In this document: positions 23,340 through 36,900 of the stretch, piece after piece | How the letters are laid out: every line of letters begins with the position of its first letter | How positions within the stretch are numbered: the first letter of the stretch is position 1 | Assembly: GCA_028023455.1 (NCBI GenBank) | Contig: JAQFVV010012404.1 | Location: forward strand, 14,803,000-14,866,999 | DNA: 64,000 bases | Reading direction: 5' to 3' | Source of the DNA: Epiperipatus broadwayi | Taxonomy: Eukaryota > Onychophora > Udeonychophora > Euonychophora > Peripatidae | The notes under the pieces: generated by a model | Told to the model about the DNA's origin: nothing | Database searches by the model: none | The model's input: the letters and a program-made list of their open reading frames with translations, nothing else | Position numbers and translations under genes: made by a program

Positions 23340-23900
23340 GACAGGAATTTTGTAATTAAATTTGGTACGCTATTAAAGATAAGCGCTTCAGATTAGAAAC
23401 TAATTAAGCAGCTAGATTAAAAGTGCTGATTACTAAAAGTAGACAATAGGAGAATTAATTGGTTTCTAAAACATTCCTTAACAAGAAAAAAGAAGGAACA
23501 AAAAAATAACTAAGCAGCACTTGCAGCGGGGAACTCATTGAATGCACACGAAAGTCAAGAGTTTTAACTTAGCGACGGAACAAACCCAGTGAACTCCACT
23601 ACTGAAGGTTAAAAAGTGGACCTAGGATCTTTGCAGGCCACACCGGTCTAAATTATGTTTTTCTTATGCCTTCATGGCCAGCGTTCGTAAGTTAAACTTA
23701 ATTGTCTTATAACTATATATGTAATATTATTTATCCGACTGATAATTCTATTAAACTATTTGTCTAATCATTTGGTTTCTGCTGTCTATTTACCTGATTG
23801 TTAAGCCGAGTGAGTGGCTGTACACAGCAATTCTGGACATCTTGAGTAGTGGTTCATGAGATTTGGCAATATATTACTGCATTAGGCAACTCTGTTTTAT
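23340..23900. other. Higher-GC fragment, possibly retroelement-derived
   Basis: Contains a less AT-rich stretch (ggagaattaattgg to ggccagcgttcgtaag, about 23450-23700) similar in character to 7.5-8.3 kb and 32.9-35.6 kb, but with no readable protein, LTR end or target duplication. I do not recognise it. Confidence 0.25.
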
Positions 23901-26900
23901 ATAAACATTTTTTTCTCTTTATATATATTGTGAAAGTAACCCTGCTCAATATAAGCAAAAGCAGCAAAATGTACAAGTAAAACAATATGATAATAGTAGT
24001 TAATTAAACTAGAGCTCATTTTTTTGTGCAAATATTATTTGCTTTAGCTATCTACTGTACTCTCCAAATGTAACACATAGGAGAACGTATTTTCAGAGCT
24101 ATGGGAAGGGGCGTTATTCTTTCAGTCATGTGTGTGTGTTAAACTGTATATTTTATCAGCAAATATTATGTATGAAATAACAATAAGTTTGTAAATAAAG
24201 AAATAATTTATTAATGACAAAATGAAATAAACCAATCAATAAATAATAAAATAATTCACTAGAATCTTCTTTGTGAATTTTCTTTCTTGAGTGTTTTTCA
24301 TGTCAGAAATTATAATTAAAGTTCAAATGCATTATCAATTTATAATTTTACATGATAAATTCTCACATAAAAAAAGATAATATATAAAAAGAAGATGATT
24401 ATTTATAGCTAGATAGTTTTTCTGGAAATAGTTTCATTAAATTTATTATTAAAGATTGCAATACAATTCATGCTACAAAGTAATTCAAATATTATATTTG
24501 TATAGTTCTTTCATGAATAAAAACATAATGCTATTTTTGAAAAGTTCCCAAATTAATTTTTCTGCTTTAGTGTTTTAAAAGTTCATAAATATTCTTTCCG
24601 TTTTTTTGTCCTGAATATTCACAATTAACAAACAATATCAAAGTATTAAAAGTTATGGCCTTAAAATATCTTACTGCTGTCTTGAAAATTGTTTCTTTTA
24701 AATATTTTTTATCATTTAAGTATCATTAAGTAAAGCATTAAAGACAATTACACAAGACATTAATATCCTTATTTCTTCTCTGGCAATCCACATGCAGAGT
24801 TCCATTTACTAATTGTAGTTTTTCTAAAAATTGTTGTTAAAGACTATAGATTGGATCATTACATTAGGCTAGAAAATATAATTAGAAGTTTACATTTATT
24901 GTGTTTTTTTTTTACATGATAATTTTTATTGCTGCTGCTTTTTTCTTCAGAAAAAGAGTGGGAGAGAGAGAGAATGAGAAAACAAATTTCCTTTTAATAT
25001 TTTTTCAGTTTCATTTACATATCAATACTTTTGTTGTTGTTATAACTTTTTGAAGTGAATTTAAAATATCTTATTTTTAACAAAGGGAAAATTAATTAAA
25101 ATGATATATCCTATTATTTCCCAAAAATATAGGAATGTAACTTTGGCATGGCCAATTTAATTATTACAATATATATAAGAATGTGTATGTAGATAAATAA
25201 TTTATGCTTTTTGCTATTTAAAAATTAATTTCTATTAGTTTTAGATGCTTTAGTATGTTTTGTTATTAATTTTATAGCATTATTTTTATCTATAATCAAT
25301 TTTATTCATATTAAAAAAATGAACTATTTAAATCAGGTTTTTTTTTAGAAGGTTCCATCATTTTTTATCTTGATAAGTTATCAAAATTAATTTAATTAAA
25401 CAAGTGCATTGTGAAAAAGTCTACTATCTAGGATTATCTCTTAGAGTTATGCAAAGTCTAATTTGAGTGCACACACGTATGTATATCTTGTCAACTATAT
25501 TATGAGATGAGATTTTATAATGGATTTTAAAACTTTCTTTTGCCTTGTTAGAGTTTTATCAGGTTTCAGAAAGACATGATTTTTCTTTCTGACATTTAGT
25601 TATGGTCAGTTCTTTGTTAATAATTGATGAGTGTGTGAATATTCTTAGTTGAAGGATGGATCACAGATGGAGAGCCTTGAAACATTCACCATCTGTTGGT
25701 TGGTGGGTGAGATTTGTACTTTCTCATTATGGGTTGTTAGAGGAATCTGGGTCCTATGTTGGGTTGCTACAAAACTATTTTTAGATATGATTGAAAATGA
25801 TTACTAGTGACATTTATAGTAATTAATTTTTTCTTTCTTCATTTTCTTCTATCCTGCTATATTTGATCACTTAGATCATTTACAGGCTTGGTTCTTATAA
25901 GCATCTCATGCAATCTGTCAGTTTTTTTCCTAACTTTGAGAATAAGATTTCTGTTGTGCAAACTTATTTTAATTCCATAAATATGGTGCAGCAAGTCAGA
26001 TTCCATTTTTTTTAAACTTTTTTTTTTATATTTTCCTTGCTATCTTTGTTTTTCTTTTGGAATTAAAATTGCAAAATTTATTTAAAAAGGTCTATTAAAG
26101 ATGATAAAATACATTTTACCACTGCAATATTTTTTTGCGATAACAAACAAATGAAAACTAACTCTCTTTCTTATGAAAATGGCATCCCGTGAAATAGTGA
26201 GAAATAACATGTTTGTGACTAGAGTGCTTAAAATACAAAATTTAGCAAAAATATTCTGATCGATATACATTGGTAGTAGTACTCTTTGCATTATTGATAT
26301 TAGCAAATTATCTGTGTTTTTTTTTTGATAAAGAGATAATTCTGAAAGAAAAAAAACTGAATTTGGATCAAGTGAAAGTTGAAATTTTTTTTTTCAGTCA
26401 CTAGGATGTTTAGCATTTTAAACAGGTAACCAAATTATGGACCATCTGGATATACAGCCAGTTATTAAACTATAAATTGAAATGTAGCAGTTTTTATCCA
26501 AAAAGAAAAAAATCTCAACTCATCCTGAGTTAAGCGAGTATCAGTAATGAAAGTGTTATATTCCTATGATGTCAAAATTTATATGTACCTCCAAAGAGAC
26601 ATATATTCACAAGATACTGTTTTTAATTACTATTTTACAATATTTAGATTAGTCCAGAGTTTACAAATTGTCCATTTGTAAAATATATAAATATGTTCTC
26701 ATATTATTTAAAGTTAAAAGTATTTTACATGTTTTTATAAATAGAAAGTTGTTAAAAGACAAAATTGAAATTGATATTTAGGTAAAAGATATAAACATAA
26801 AATGTAAATAAAAACTTAAAATACAAAGTTACAGGAGACTTCTTTTGAATTTGAAAATAAAGTATTACATTTTGGTTAATTCAATAAAACAATTTTTTTG

Positions 26901-28932
26901 TTTTCATATAGGTGTAGACTTTCATTTTGCAATTATATTTCCAGAAATTGTTTTAAAATTTTGTTGTATTAATACTTTATAGTGCACTGCATAATTATGA
27001 GCTGTTTGTTCAGATATTGCAGTTGCAGCATATATAGAAAATATAATCGTCTTGTTTCAGTTTTTTTTAATATATCCATTACTAGTTGCTTTGTAGCATC
27101 ACTTAAAATAATTGCTAGGAGAATTTTTATGAGAGAAAAACTCAAATAATATTATCATGTAATGTTACTAATTTAAGGTTGACAAAAAGAACAATCCTTG
27201 CTTTATAAATGACTTAAGATTTATAGAATATCATGAAGATTGCCTTATATTTTAATTATTATTTTGTTTTGTTTTACAATCTGTGTATCAACACTAATAT
27301 TATCTAGATACTATTAATAGTTATCAGTCAATACTGGATAGTTATCTGGGTTAATCATGGTGAAATTATCTAAAATAAAGATTCTAAGTCTGCTTGTAAT
27401 GGGAGGAAATTTCTAAGATTTTTATGTTTTGGCTTAGTAGATGGATAAACTAACAAATATCTCATGAGGACTATCTATATGTAATAACGTTTAAATTGTT
27501 GTTTTAAAGAAAAGATCTATATAAAAATGCAATAGCATTAAAATGTTTATATTTTTAAATATGAATTTTAGACATTTAAAAATTGCATTGAAAACATATT
27601 TTATGCTATATATCAGGAAAAAAAAACAAAAATAGACAAGTCAGATTAGTTAAGAGAAATATAGAAATACATTGTAGAGTTTAATACTGTATTTATCAAC
27701 TTGCCTAAGTCATAATTAATCAGTTAAAAGCAACTTAAGTTAAAATATGTCATAATTAATAAATCAAAAATTGATAATCTTTGTTAAGTCCTAAATGAAC
27801 TTCACAGGAAATGGTAATTCTTATAATTTTAAAAATATTTATTATTTTAATAACATTGCATAATTTTAATTTTTTATTATTTAAACTATATTATTAATTC
27901 TTATCTTATATCAAATTCCTGGTATTTTAGCAGTTTTGTCTTATTTACATAATACTAATCTGATCTATTTATATATATATTATAGAATTGTGTAACATTT
28001 TAATAATTTTTTTAGTAATAGAACTCAAGAAACAAAGATTTAATTTATTGTAAAATAATTAAAGGGGATTTTTTTAATTGTAAATTGTAATCAATCTATA
28101 GCACATAATACTGAAAATAACTAGAGAAATAAATTGCATTTAGCAGATATTAATAAATCTTTAAATATTAGATTGTTTACAAAGCTTGTAAAAAGCTAAC
28201 AAGAATCTTTCTAACAATGCTATTTCAGCTAGATAAAAAGAGGCATATATGAAGCATATTACTGGTTTTGAGAATAATAATAATTAATTTTTTTAGAATA
28301 TGTATACCCAACCTAGTTCACATCCAAATAAGAGAAAATTGGATTTTTTTTTCTGCATAGACAGCCCATTGCCAATCCAGATACTGGTTCATTTATTTAT
28401 TAGCAAATGGATATTTGGCTATTCTTAGGTAAAGAGTAAAACAAAGATGGAGAAATATTAAAAACATCACACCAATAGTTGGAAAGTCTTTGTCCCACTG
28501 GGCTATTTAAAGGCTGATTTACTATTTATATATATTGTCATAGATTTAGTTTTAAAACATATTTATTATAAGGTTAGATATTTTAATTTATGTATAAATT
28601 CTGAAAGTTGTCTTCTATAGTAGCTTTACAAGTATTATGCAGTGAGGTTTAGAAATTATTTCGATATATATATACTTATTAAGATCTTTTTTTCTTCTAT
28701 GGTCTTAATATTTTTTTATGGATTTTTTAGAATTTTTTTTTTATTAAATGATATTTTAACTAACTTTATTTACTATGAATTGTGATTTAAAAAATTTTAA
28801 ATAACAGTAGAAAAACATTTAATATTCTGGGAGCCTAAAGATTCTGACTTGTTTAGTGACATGTGGTGGAAGTAACATTAATAAGTAATTTAATATAGTA
28901 ACTACATTTACATATAATTTAGCATGTATTAG
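23901..28932. other. Long AT-rich stretch without recognisable content
   Basis: Five kilobases with short chance frames only (longest 74 codons at 26082-26306, minus). A short GA repeat sits at 24955-24985. No promoter, exon pattern or element end that I could support. Confidence 0.5.
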
Positions 28933-29129
28933 TGTTTGTATGAAAGTTTGTGATAGGATATTTAATAATTGTATGTTAGATTATTTGTTTCATCTAAAGA
29001 TTGTTAAATGTCTTTAAAAAGGTTCAAATTTTACTTAAACTTTTGACATTCAGCACATAAGTTAATAAATAACAACTTTTTGAATATAATTATTCTCTTT
29101 TCTTCAGGTGTTGCTGGTCTGTCCAATGA

Positions 29130-30520
29130 GAATACTACCATGGTAATCAACTTGAATTTTTCAATTTATGAATATTAAATTTTAAAGTTATGCTCTAATC
29201 AATTAGTCAAAAAAAACATTCAGTAGAAATTTCATATACTTGTCTATGATGATCATTCTGCTTTCTTCATTTTTTTCTTAAAGCAAAGTTAATAAGTGTT
29301 TTCCAAATACACTAAGTTGATTTATGAGATTATTTGCCATTATTAGGTGAGCAGCTTCCTTGAATTTTTTTGTTTATACTTTATCCTCTCTATTCAATAT
29401 TTTTATCTTTTCCCAATCAAACATATATTCATTGGTACATATATTGTCTGCTACTTTAGATAGATGTTTTTTTTTTTTTTTATAATATTCAGTTTCTTTT
29501 TTTGTCACTTTTCAATTGAGTAAATGCTTTCATCAATATATTTTCTTCCAAATTCATATGATGTTTTATAGATGCATTGATTTTTTAACATTTTAAGTTT
29601 AGATTTTATAGAAGCTAGTATTCCTCATAGTGTGCTATAGTTCTGAAAAGTTGTTCTGATGTTATATTGTTACAGATATTCTCTAGCTTATCTTCTCTCT
29701 CTCTCTGGTATACATGGATATACTACAATATCAATAAATCTTTTTTTCCTTTAATGTTTTTTTTGTTACTCATCTAAAATTGTCTTAAAGACAGCTGATA
29801 CATAATGATTCTTCATTACACTTTGTTTTATATAGATCTTGTTCCAAATACTAGTTTCTGATCAAACTTTATTCTTTTTCATAGTGATAATATAACTACA
29901 TGTTTTGTGTTTCTGTTACAATTGACTATATATATTAAGTATTTTTCTGTATATAGTATTTTCTGTAAACCGTAATTTTGATTTTGTCATACGGGACTCT
30001 TATCACAAAAACATATAAAAATACTATTTTTTAATTCTGATTTTATTGTTAATGGTATGTGTCTAGAAGAATATCTTTGTAGTCATTCTTCATCATGTGA
30101 TCATGAAACAAATGTATTGCCAACATAGGTAATTTAGACTTGAGGTAGATATGAAGTAATATTTATGGCTGTGGGTTCAAATTTTTGCAAATAGGTGAGC
30201 CCATGTTTTATTGAAAGTATGTTCTTATTATATATAATATTAATAGTTTCATTGTACTAAAAATAGAAAGGGCTGTTTTGGCTTAAAAGCTATTATTGTT
30301 ATTTAATTTTTCCTTACACTAGTCAATGCTTCATTACAGGATTACAGGTTACATTTGTGGATAAATTTTCTACATTATGGCATACCAATATGTCATTTCT
30401 TTCAATTTTTCTGTTTCTTTATTAATTTCACAAAGTTCTTAGAATCTCTGACAAAGGATTATATATTGTATACCAAAGCATTGAGAATCTTGAAAAGGAA
30501 TTTTTTCAAGTTTTGCCATA
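29130..30520 (-). pseudogene. PLE RT/endonuclease relic, minus arm
   Basis: Recognised by collinearity with the minus arm at 16.2-17.75 kb. A degenerate tRNA-like block lies at 29140-29205. YKTSYEFGRKYID (about 29560-29600) is the GIY-YIG core with the final glycine changed to Asp. RT-flanking sequence at 30180-30520 matches 17430-17760 of the first copy, including the stretch around cacaaagttcttagaatctc. Many stops. The YADD/YIDD region is present only as debris (about 30100-30150). Confidence 0.65.
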
Positions 30521-30524
30521 ATGA

Positions 30525-31500
30525 ATGTTTAGAATTCTTCCAGAAAAATAAGAGATACCTGTAGGATCACCATTGACCCCACCAATTAGTAACATTTACT
30601 TGGAAGAACTTGAAGCCATGGCCATACATACTATTCCATAATCATTTAAAGTCTGAATTTATCAGGTCAGTAATATACTTGCTATATGGCTATAGAATGA
30701 AGTACTATTACAGACATTCTAGACACAAATCAATAACAATAGAATCAGAACAAGAACAAATGTTGGCATTCTTAGTTGTTCTTGTGAGATGACTCTCCCA
30801 TGATAAAAAACAAAAGTACAGTTTACAGAAATCTCACACATGAAGGAAAATACTTAACATACATATCCAATAACACACAGACACCCAAAACATGGAGTGT
30901 CATTGATCAGAAACCAGTGATTAGTAAAAAGATATAAATATATAAAAATCTTAGATAGAAAATAAAAAGTGACATCAAAAGAAAAAAGTAATATCCATAT
31001 ACTGTATGCCAGAAATAGCAGACAAGATCATGGGAAATATGCAATCAATATAACATCAGAATAGCTTTCCAAATTCATAACATACTCTGCATACTATGAC
31101 AAATGCTAACTTCTGTAAAACTAAATTTGAAATATTGAAAAAGATAAACTCGATCTACAAAATACCATGAAAAGTGGAAGGATATATATTGATAAAACTA
31201 GTCACACTATTAAAAAGTGATTGAAAGGCCACAGACTAATAATTAGAAAAGAAAAAAAAACAGATATATTTATAGTAATAGCAGATCACGTATGTACTAA
31301 TGAACGTATATGTTCAATTGGGAAGAGATAAAAATATTGGACAGAGAGAAAAAAGTACAAAGAAGAAAATTCAAAGAAACTGCTCACATTGCAATGACAA
31401 GTAAACCCATAAATCAACCTAATGTGATAATTAGGATTGCCCTTAAAAGAAAGTGGAAAAATCAGGAGGGCTCTCCAAACAAATACAAGAAATTTGAACT
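30525..31500 (+). pseudogene. PLE RT/endonuclease relic, plus arm
   Basis: Starts inside RT: EFFQKNKRY near 30535 corresponds to EFFQQNQGM of the better copy, and tgaccccaccaattagtaacatttacttggaag gives the PLSPxISNIY region in another frame. Next come the connection domain (equivalent of FLDxL...TVYRKPTH at about 30760-30860), a GIY-YIG relic at about 31160-31200 and the tail of the nuclease up to RKWKNQEGSPNKYKK (31440-31490). Multiple frameshifts. The orientation switch at 30520-30525 lies within RT and well away from the switch point of the first element (about 18150). Confidence 0.65.
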
Positions 31501-31509
31501 CACTGTTGC

Positions 31510-31590
31510 TTTTGACAGAATAGTCTAGTTGGTTAGAGTGTCACTTAAAATTCAATATTCACAAATCTAAAAGTCCATGTTAAATTCCCA
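31510..31590 (+). repeat. tRNA-like segment in the second PLE
   Basis: TAGTCTAGTTGGTTAGAGTG corresponds to the A-box of the first copy and atgTTAAATTCCC to a decayed B-box. It is followed by cctgaagaaggg and the family tail, as in the first element. Confidence 0.5.
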
Positions 31591-31781
31591 TACTATTACC
31601 TGAAGAAGGGAGGCGAATCATATCACTCAAAATGTTGTGTTGTGTATTAATATTTACACTCTTACTAATAGTTGAATGTATTTGAAAATGTTAAATAAAA
31701 TTTGATTTTTTCATAAGAAACATTTAATAATTAATATTAAATGACAGAAATAGTCCAACATTAATAAACATCTATGTAAAT

Positions 31782-32418
31782 AAATGAAATGTTATCCGGG
31801 TACATCCATGTATAATTTATTTAATGTAAATATATAGCAATGTTTTGGCCAGGTCATACTGGTCATCAACTATGTAATAAATATTATGAAAACATAATAT
31901 TTATTATGAAACCCATGGAGTTTATGAAATTTCATGTAGCATTTGTAAAGCTATGAGCAATCATTGCATCAGCGCTAAAAGAGATGAACATATTAATACA
32001 ATTAAGGAGCATGATCATCATGATCTTTTCTGACTATGGATACAGATCATAGTATTGATTTTCCTAACACTAGAATATTAAATAGCTGTGATGCTCTCCA
32101 ATAATGTGAAATCAGAGAAGCCATTTAGGTCTTTCAAAGATCAGATTTTATTAACAGACGTGATGATGTTTGTAAATTAACTTTTATTTAGAAGAATTTT
32201 TTTTAAAATCATTAATCTAAATAATTTTTGACATTTATTATTTGTATCTGTTTTTTATTAATATAATTTTTATTATTATATCAATGTTTATAGCAACTCT
32301 ATAACTATTTTCATAATATTTATTACCCAGTTGATCACTAGTGTGACTTGGCCAAATATTCGTATATATTTTTACAACAATAAAGTATACATGGATGTAA
32401 CTGAATAACATTTCATTT
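31782..32418. mobile_element. Third inverted PLE derivative (another subfamily)
   Basis: The outer ends are inverted copies of about 110 bp: left aaatgaaatgttat...tttggccaggtcatac, right its mirror finishing ataacatttcattt, both with gtacatccatgtata-like sequence and a TTTGGCCArGTCA motif. Between them lies a plus-strand relic of a PLE GIY-YIG nuclease (GVYEISCSICKAMSNHCIS, 31917-31973, then RDEHINTIKEHDHHD). The tails differ from those of the 16-kb and 29-kb elements, so this is a distinct PLE lineage with the same two-tails-outward arrangement. It abuts or interrupts the end of the preceding PLE. No target duplication resolved. Confidence 0.65.
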
Positions 32419-32937
32419 GTATCTGTGTCCTATGAACACCTTCATTTTAATATATATATATATTAATTATTGATATTTCAAATTCTTTTTATATACTAAG
32501 TCATAGGGCAATTTGAGTAGATTTTTTTAAAAATAATTACAAACATTCTAATATTTTATTTATGAAAAAATAAAGTGCCCATTAAATCCATTATAAATGA
32601 TATTCAAAATTATTAAATAATAATAATATTAATGACTATTTTATATAATAAATTATAACTATTAGATAATAATTTTAATTGTAATGTGCTATAATAGAAT
32701 TAAATATCAAATTATTTTAATTTTCAAAATGAAGATCAAAATTAAAATAATTGTATATTTTAATTTCGTCTATAGTAAAAACTATGTACATTGATAACTA
32801 AACTTTTTTACTTAATAAAAAAAGATCAACAGATTATATTGATCACATATAAAGTTTTTAGGAAAATTTATTTAGTGATTCTCATTTATGAGACATCCAT
32901 GTAGAGAATAGTTTTACTTAACTATGATTATATATAT

Positions 32938-35681
32938 TGTAACGGTCAGAATCGTCTATCTCGCTAACACACTGCATAATTCAAACCCCAGACACTAAAC
33001 TGAACATTCTAGGAGGGGTTGCCTTCTAGATATACTAAGTTCGAATCTAAAGTCCAAATTTCACAGCGCCACCTGCGTGATAACGCATCTGATGCTACAA
33101 CTAGTATAACCTTTTACCGGTGCCTGGTGGTCAGGGAGAAACAAAAGACTCTATACTAAGATAAGTTTGGGTGGCTAATTAACGTCTATGGATTTATAAA
33201 AGAAATGCAGAAAATATATATATATATATAGACCGAGACAGTGATAGGAATCAAATAAAATAAGAGATAAAATTTAGTTTTAAATAATTTCACACAATTT
33301 ATTTATATATATATAAAACGCCACTGTCTGCTTATATGAGACAGGGACGCGTATTAAATAATTGTTGGCATTTATATTTCAGTAATGACAAAAAGGTTTT
33401 AAAACAGAGTGATATATTCTATTCCTCGGGCTAATAGCGTTACGATAATGTGCTTGACAAGATAGGAACATGTGCGAGGTGCTTTGAGTAAATAGACAAG
33501 TTTAAGACAATATTTGAAATTAAATGTTCTAAAATATTTATTGATTTCGAGAATAGTAACGGACTAAAGCTTACTAAGCAAACGTGGGAATGGGATCAAA
33601 GCATTTATTTGAGAATAATAATAGATTTGTATTGGGAGGTCAGTATTGCTGATAGTGAATTTATAAAGTTGGAGGGTGTGACTCGTTTAAGTCACGGATG
33701 CTTTGTAAAATAAATATAAAATGAAACAATATTGAAGATCCGGAATAATTACGGAGGGCATCTCGCCGCTAACCCGTAGGAAAGTATTTTGACGAACAGC
33801 CGAAACTTAGCGACTGTGTGACGATTGCGTTTAATTCCCAGGGGTGTCATTGGTGAACACCCTCTGCCTGGAAACTTGCAATAAGCGAAAAGAACGGACT
33901 TTGCCATGTAAAGAATCCTTGGAAAAATAAAACAAAGCGGTCTCAACAACCAATTCATGTACCAGCAATATGAGACTAGTGTATATAAAAACATACTAAA
34001 TGGGTTTTACTTGGATTAAGAGAAATGCCCAATCAAATTCCCCGAAATTCATTTAAGAGGGTCCGCACATTCTCGATGTCAATGATGAACTTTATAATGA
34101 AAGTAGAACACGGTAATTAAAATAGGAAAATGCATGCTTGCGGGTTTGAAAAGTAAGTATAGATTTATATACGCAATCATGCATTTGGGGACACATTTAA
34201 TCATTGACTTCGCACATACTCTTATATTAGATTAAAATCAATAGCATGTAGATTTTAAACTATGTGATTATATTACATTAAAGAAAAGAATCGCCCTCGA
34301 ACGAGTGATTTGCAAGATAATAAAATTGGAAAATTATAAATTTAAAATATGCCTTAATAGTGGCGTCTTACTTTCAATAGAGGGAATAGTTCACTCGGTC
34401 AAAGACGATTCTGACACATTATCATAATAAAATAAAAGAAAGCTTTATAAATAGAAAATATTAACCCAAGGATAGAGCAAAATGTTGAGTATATTTAAAT
34501 ACATGAAAGAAATACATAATGAAGTTGTAAAATATAAGAAAACAATGTTAAATAGCTATAGCACGTTAGTTAGTGATCACAAGAGCTCTTGGGTTAATTT
34601 AGGTTACCTCTGGAGAAGCATTTGCAGGTAGATGTTCGGCAGGTTTTATAATTCAGCAGCAAAATCTGGAATGTTCATATTTTGGCAGCGGCAGCAGCAG
34701 TTCTGGGATTCGTGTGATAATTTCTGATGGTATGGAGCAGCAGCTGGCTATTCCGAGGGGACATAGCCATCTTAAACGCCTCTACTCGGACATGTCAAGG
34801 TTAGCAAATTATTAGAATTTTAGAACAACTCAGAAACCTTTAGACAACTCAGAATTCTTTAAAAGCTTAGAATAACTCAGAAACCTTTTTACAACTCAGA
34901 ATTCTTTAGAAGCTTAGAATGGAGAACAAAAGAAAAACATCCTTTTTATAGTAAAATTTAACAATAGATTTGTCCTGGAGCGTACAAAATTATTGGACTT
35001 ATCTGCTGTAATTAAATCTATCCGAATGTCTAAAGGAATTCAACATTAATTAATTCCTTTTGTTAACTTCCCCGTCGACATTCGAATTACAAACTAGATT
35101 TAATTAAAATTACTGCTACTAATTAAAGAAAACTTAAGTGGACAGCTGCTGTTGTTAGATAAACTTATATAATTAAACTATTGTCCCTCATTTATTTTAA
35201 CAGAAATATTTGGGATGATTTTTATTAAATAAAACAAAAATTATTTTATTTTAAATTGTAATATTTGAATCTATCTACTAAACTAATATTTACTAAATGA
35301 ATTTTATTTTAAATCAAAATATATTACAACGGTAATATATTTGTAAATAGATCCAAACAAAATGACTAACAATTTATAATTTTGATATGTTTTAAAATGG
35401 ATATCATAGTGTGTGCGCAATTACGACTTATATAACTTACTTTTTAAAAAATGTAAATTATGTGAACAAATACATAATTCATAATATTTTATTTTATTTG
35501 GGAATAAGTTATATATATAATACGAGCATTGTGCTCGTGGTTTAAAATTAGGCGGGATTTTCGGTATATAAGTGTATTGCAGACTCACTACGATAGATTG
35601 GGGTTCAAACTAAGGTGTGAGGGTAGGAAGTAGGTGAGAAAAGGTGAAACGAAGATCTGCAAAGCAGACCTTACTGTTTCA
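32938..35681 (+). mobile_element. Solo-LTR-like block
   Basis: About 2.74 kb, less AT-rich than its surroundings, non-coding. It begins TGTAACGGTCAGAATCG after a TA repeat and may end ...TTACTGTTTCA at 35681; atatat lies on both sides (32932-32937, 35682-35687). A TATA box at 35565 is about 115 bp before the proposed end, as expected for U3/R. An inner sequence, agacgattctgacac (about 34402-34416), mirrors the start. An 81-codon minus frame at 33749-33994 has no family match and is treated as chance. The LTR call is from layout alone; length is long for an LTR. Confidence 0.4.
35565..35571 (+). promoter_or_regulatory. TATA box of the LTR-like block
   Basis: TATATAAG preceded by a GC-containing stretch (ggcgggattttcgg) and followed by a plausible start region (attgcagactcac). 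No other gene is near. Confidence 0.4.
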
Positions 35682-35687
35682 ATATAT

Positions 35688-36264
35688 AGTTTAGTGATCA
35701 ACATAATCATTTTTTCAAATTTTTAATACACTATTATAGATATTCAAAATCAATTTGCATCAATAAATAAAGTCACATGCTGTCATTGTTTATTTTAATA
35801 AACAATTAAATGTAATGGATTTTTCTTTTTGTAAAAGTTGCTCATAATCAATCAAATAGTAACAAAAAATTGAATGAATATTAAAATAAATATATATTAT
35901 AATTATAATTTTTTTAATTATAAAATTAATAGTTTATTAAATAATTATATCTTGATGACATTTATTTAATTTGATAATAAAATATAGTTCTAATTGTATT
36001 TATATAAATTCAAAAACAACATTTCCAAAAACAGAATTAAATGTTTGCCATTAGTCTGAACTACATGAATTTCAATGCATGGCATTGCAAAAATATATGC
36101 AGATTACACTTTCTGCATTGCATACATTAATGCAAAAGTTGAATGTTAAACAATGAGAATAAAATTTGAACGCTATATAAATATTCATAATACTTATATA
36201 TTCTCATATTATATAAATTTTCCAACAATCTGTTTAGTTCAGAAACAAAGGAGTTATTCTCTTA
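35688..36264. other. No gene seen
   Basis: AT-rich. The last 250 bp may include an additional, more diverged unit of the tandem repeat that follows. Confidence 0.45.
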
Positions 36265-36900
36265 TGTTAAACATTTATTTTTACTAACAAATGAAATAAG
36301 TAAATTTTATATGATGCTCATAATTACTATGCCATGTTAGTAAACTATTATATCAGCCAAAATTAAAAGAAAAAATGCATGGTCTGAGTTTAATCATAAT
36401 ACATTTTTTATAAAAAAGTTGAAAAATGCAATTTAATAATTTCCAAAAACAAAATATGTTGATTCTGTATTAAAAATTTATTTTCAAAAATGAGACAGAT
36501 AAATTTTATAAGGTGGTATATCTAATCTAGATTGCTAAATTATTTCATCACTCAAGATTAAAAGATAAAAACATGATCAGAGTTAAATATTCATAAGTTA
36601 TTTTTAAAGTGGTTAAACTTGCTGTTAAACTATATGAAAATCACAACTTTTTATACAGTAATTTTCAAAAATAAATAAAAATAATTACTTGATTCTATGT
36701 TAAAAATTTATTTTAATTAAAAAATGAAACAGTTTAATTTTATATAATAACTGCTTCTTTTATCATATTGCTAAATTATTATATCATGGGAAAACACATT
36801 ATCAGTTTAATATTTATAATACATTTTTATGTAGAAGTTGAAATTACTTAAGTGTGTGATATGTTATGTTAAAAATGTATTTTCTAAAACAGAAATGATA
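36265..36900. repeat. Diverged tandem repeat, units of about 170-230 bp
   Basis: Unit starts near 36265, 36471, 36702 and 36868 share (t)taAAAATTTATTTTc or close variants. Within units the order recurs: aaatgaaa/agacag..aaattttatA, ttgctAAAttATT.tATca, ttaaaag/atcagtttaat, ataatacatttttat..aAGTTG, then gattctatgtT. This is an old satellite-like array with no coding content. Confidence 0.55.

Larger units (their letters stand above)
28933..31780. mobile_element. Second Penelope-like element, inverted dimer
   Basis: Same family and architecture as the 16.06-kb copy but more decayed. The minus-strand arm 28933 to about 30520 contains tail, tRNA-like, GIY-YIG and part of RT. At about 30525 the orientation flips and the plus strand carries RT, connection and GIY-YIG, tRNA-like and tail to about 31765-31780. 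The left tail extends further (cacaaactttcatacaaac, minus strand) and matches the complete tails at 20257 and 52949, whereas the right arm stops soon after tagtccaaca. I could not find a convincing target duplication. Both outer boundaries are accurate to perhaps 20 bp. Confidence 0.7.
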
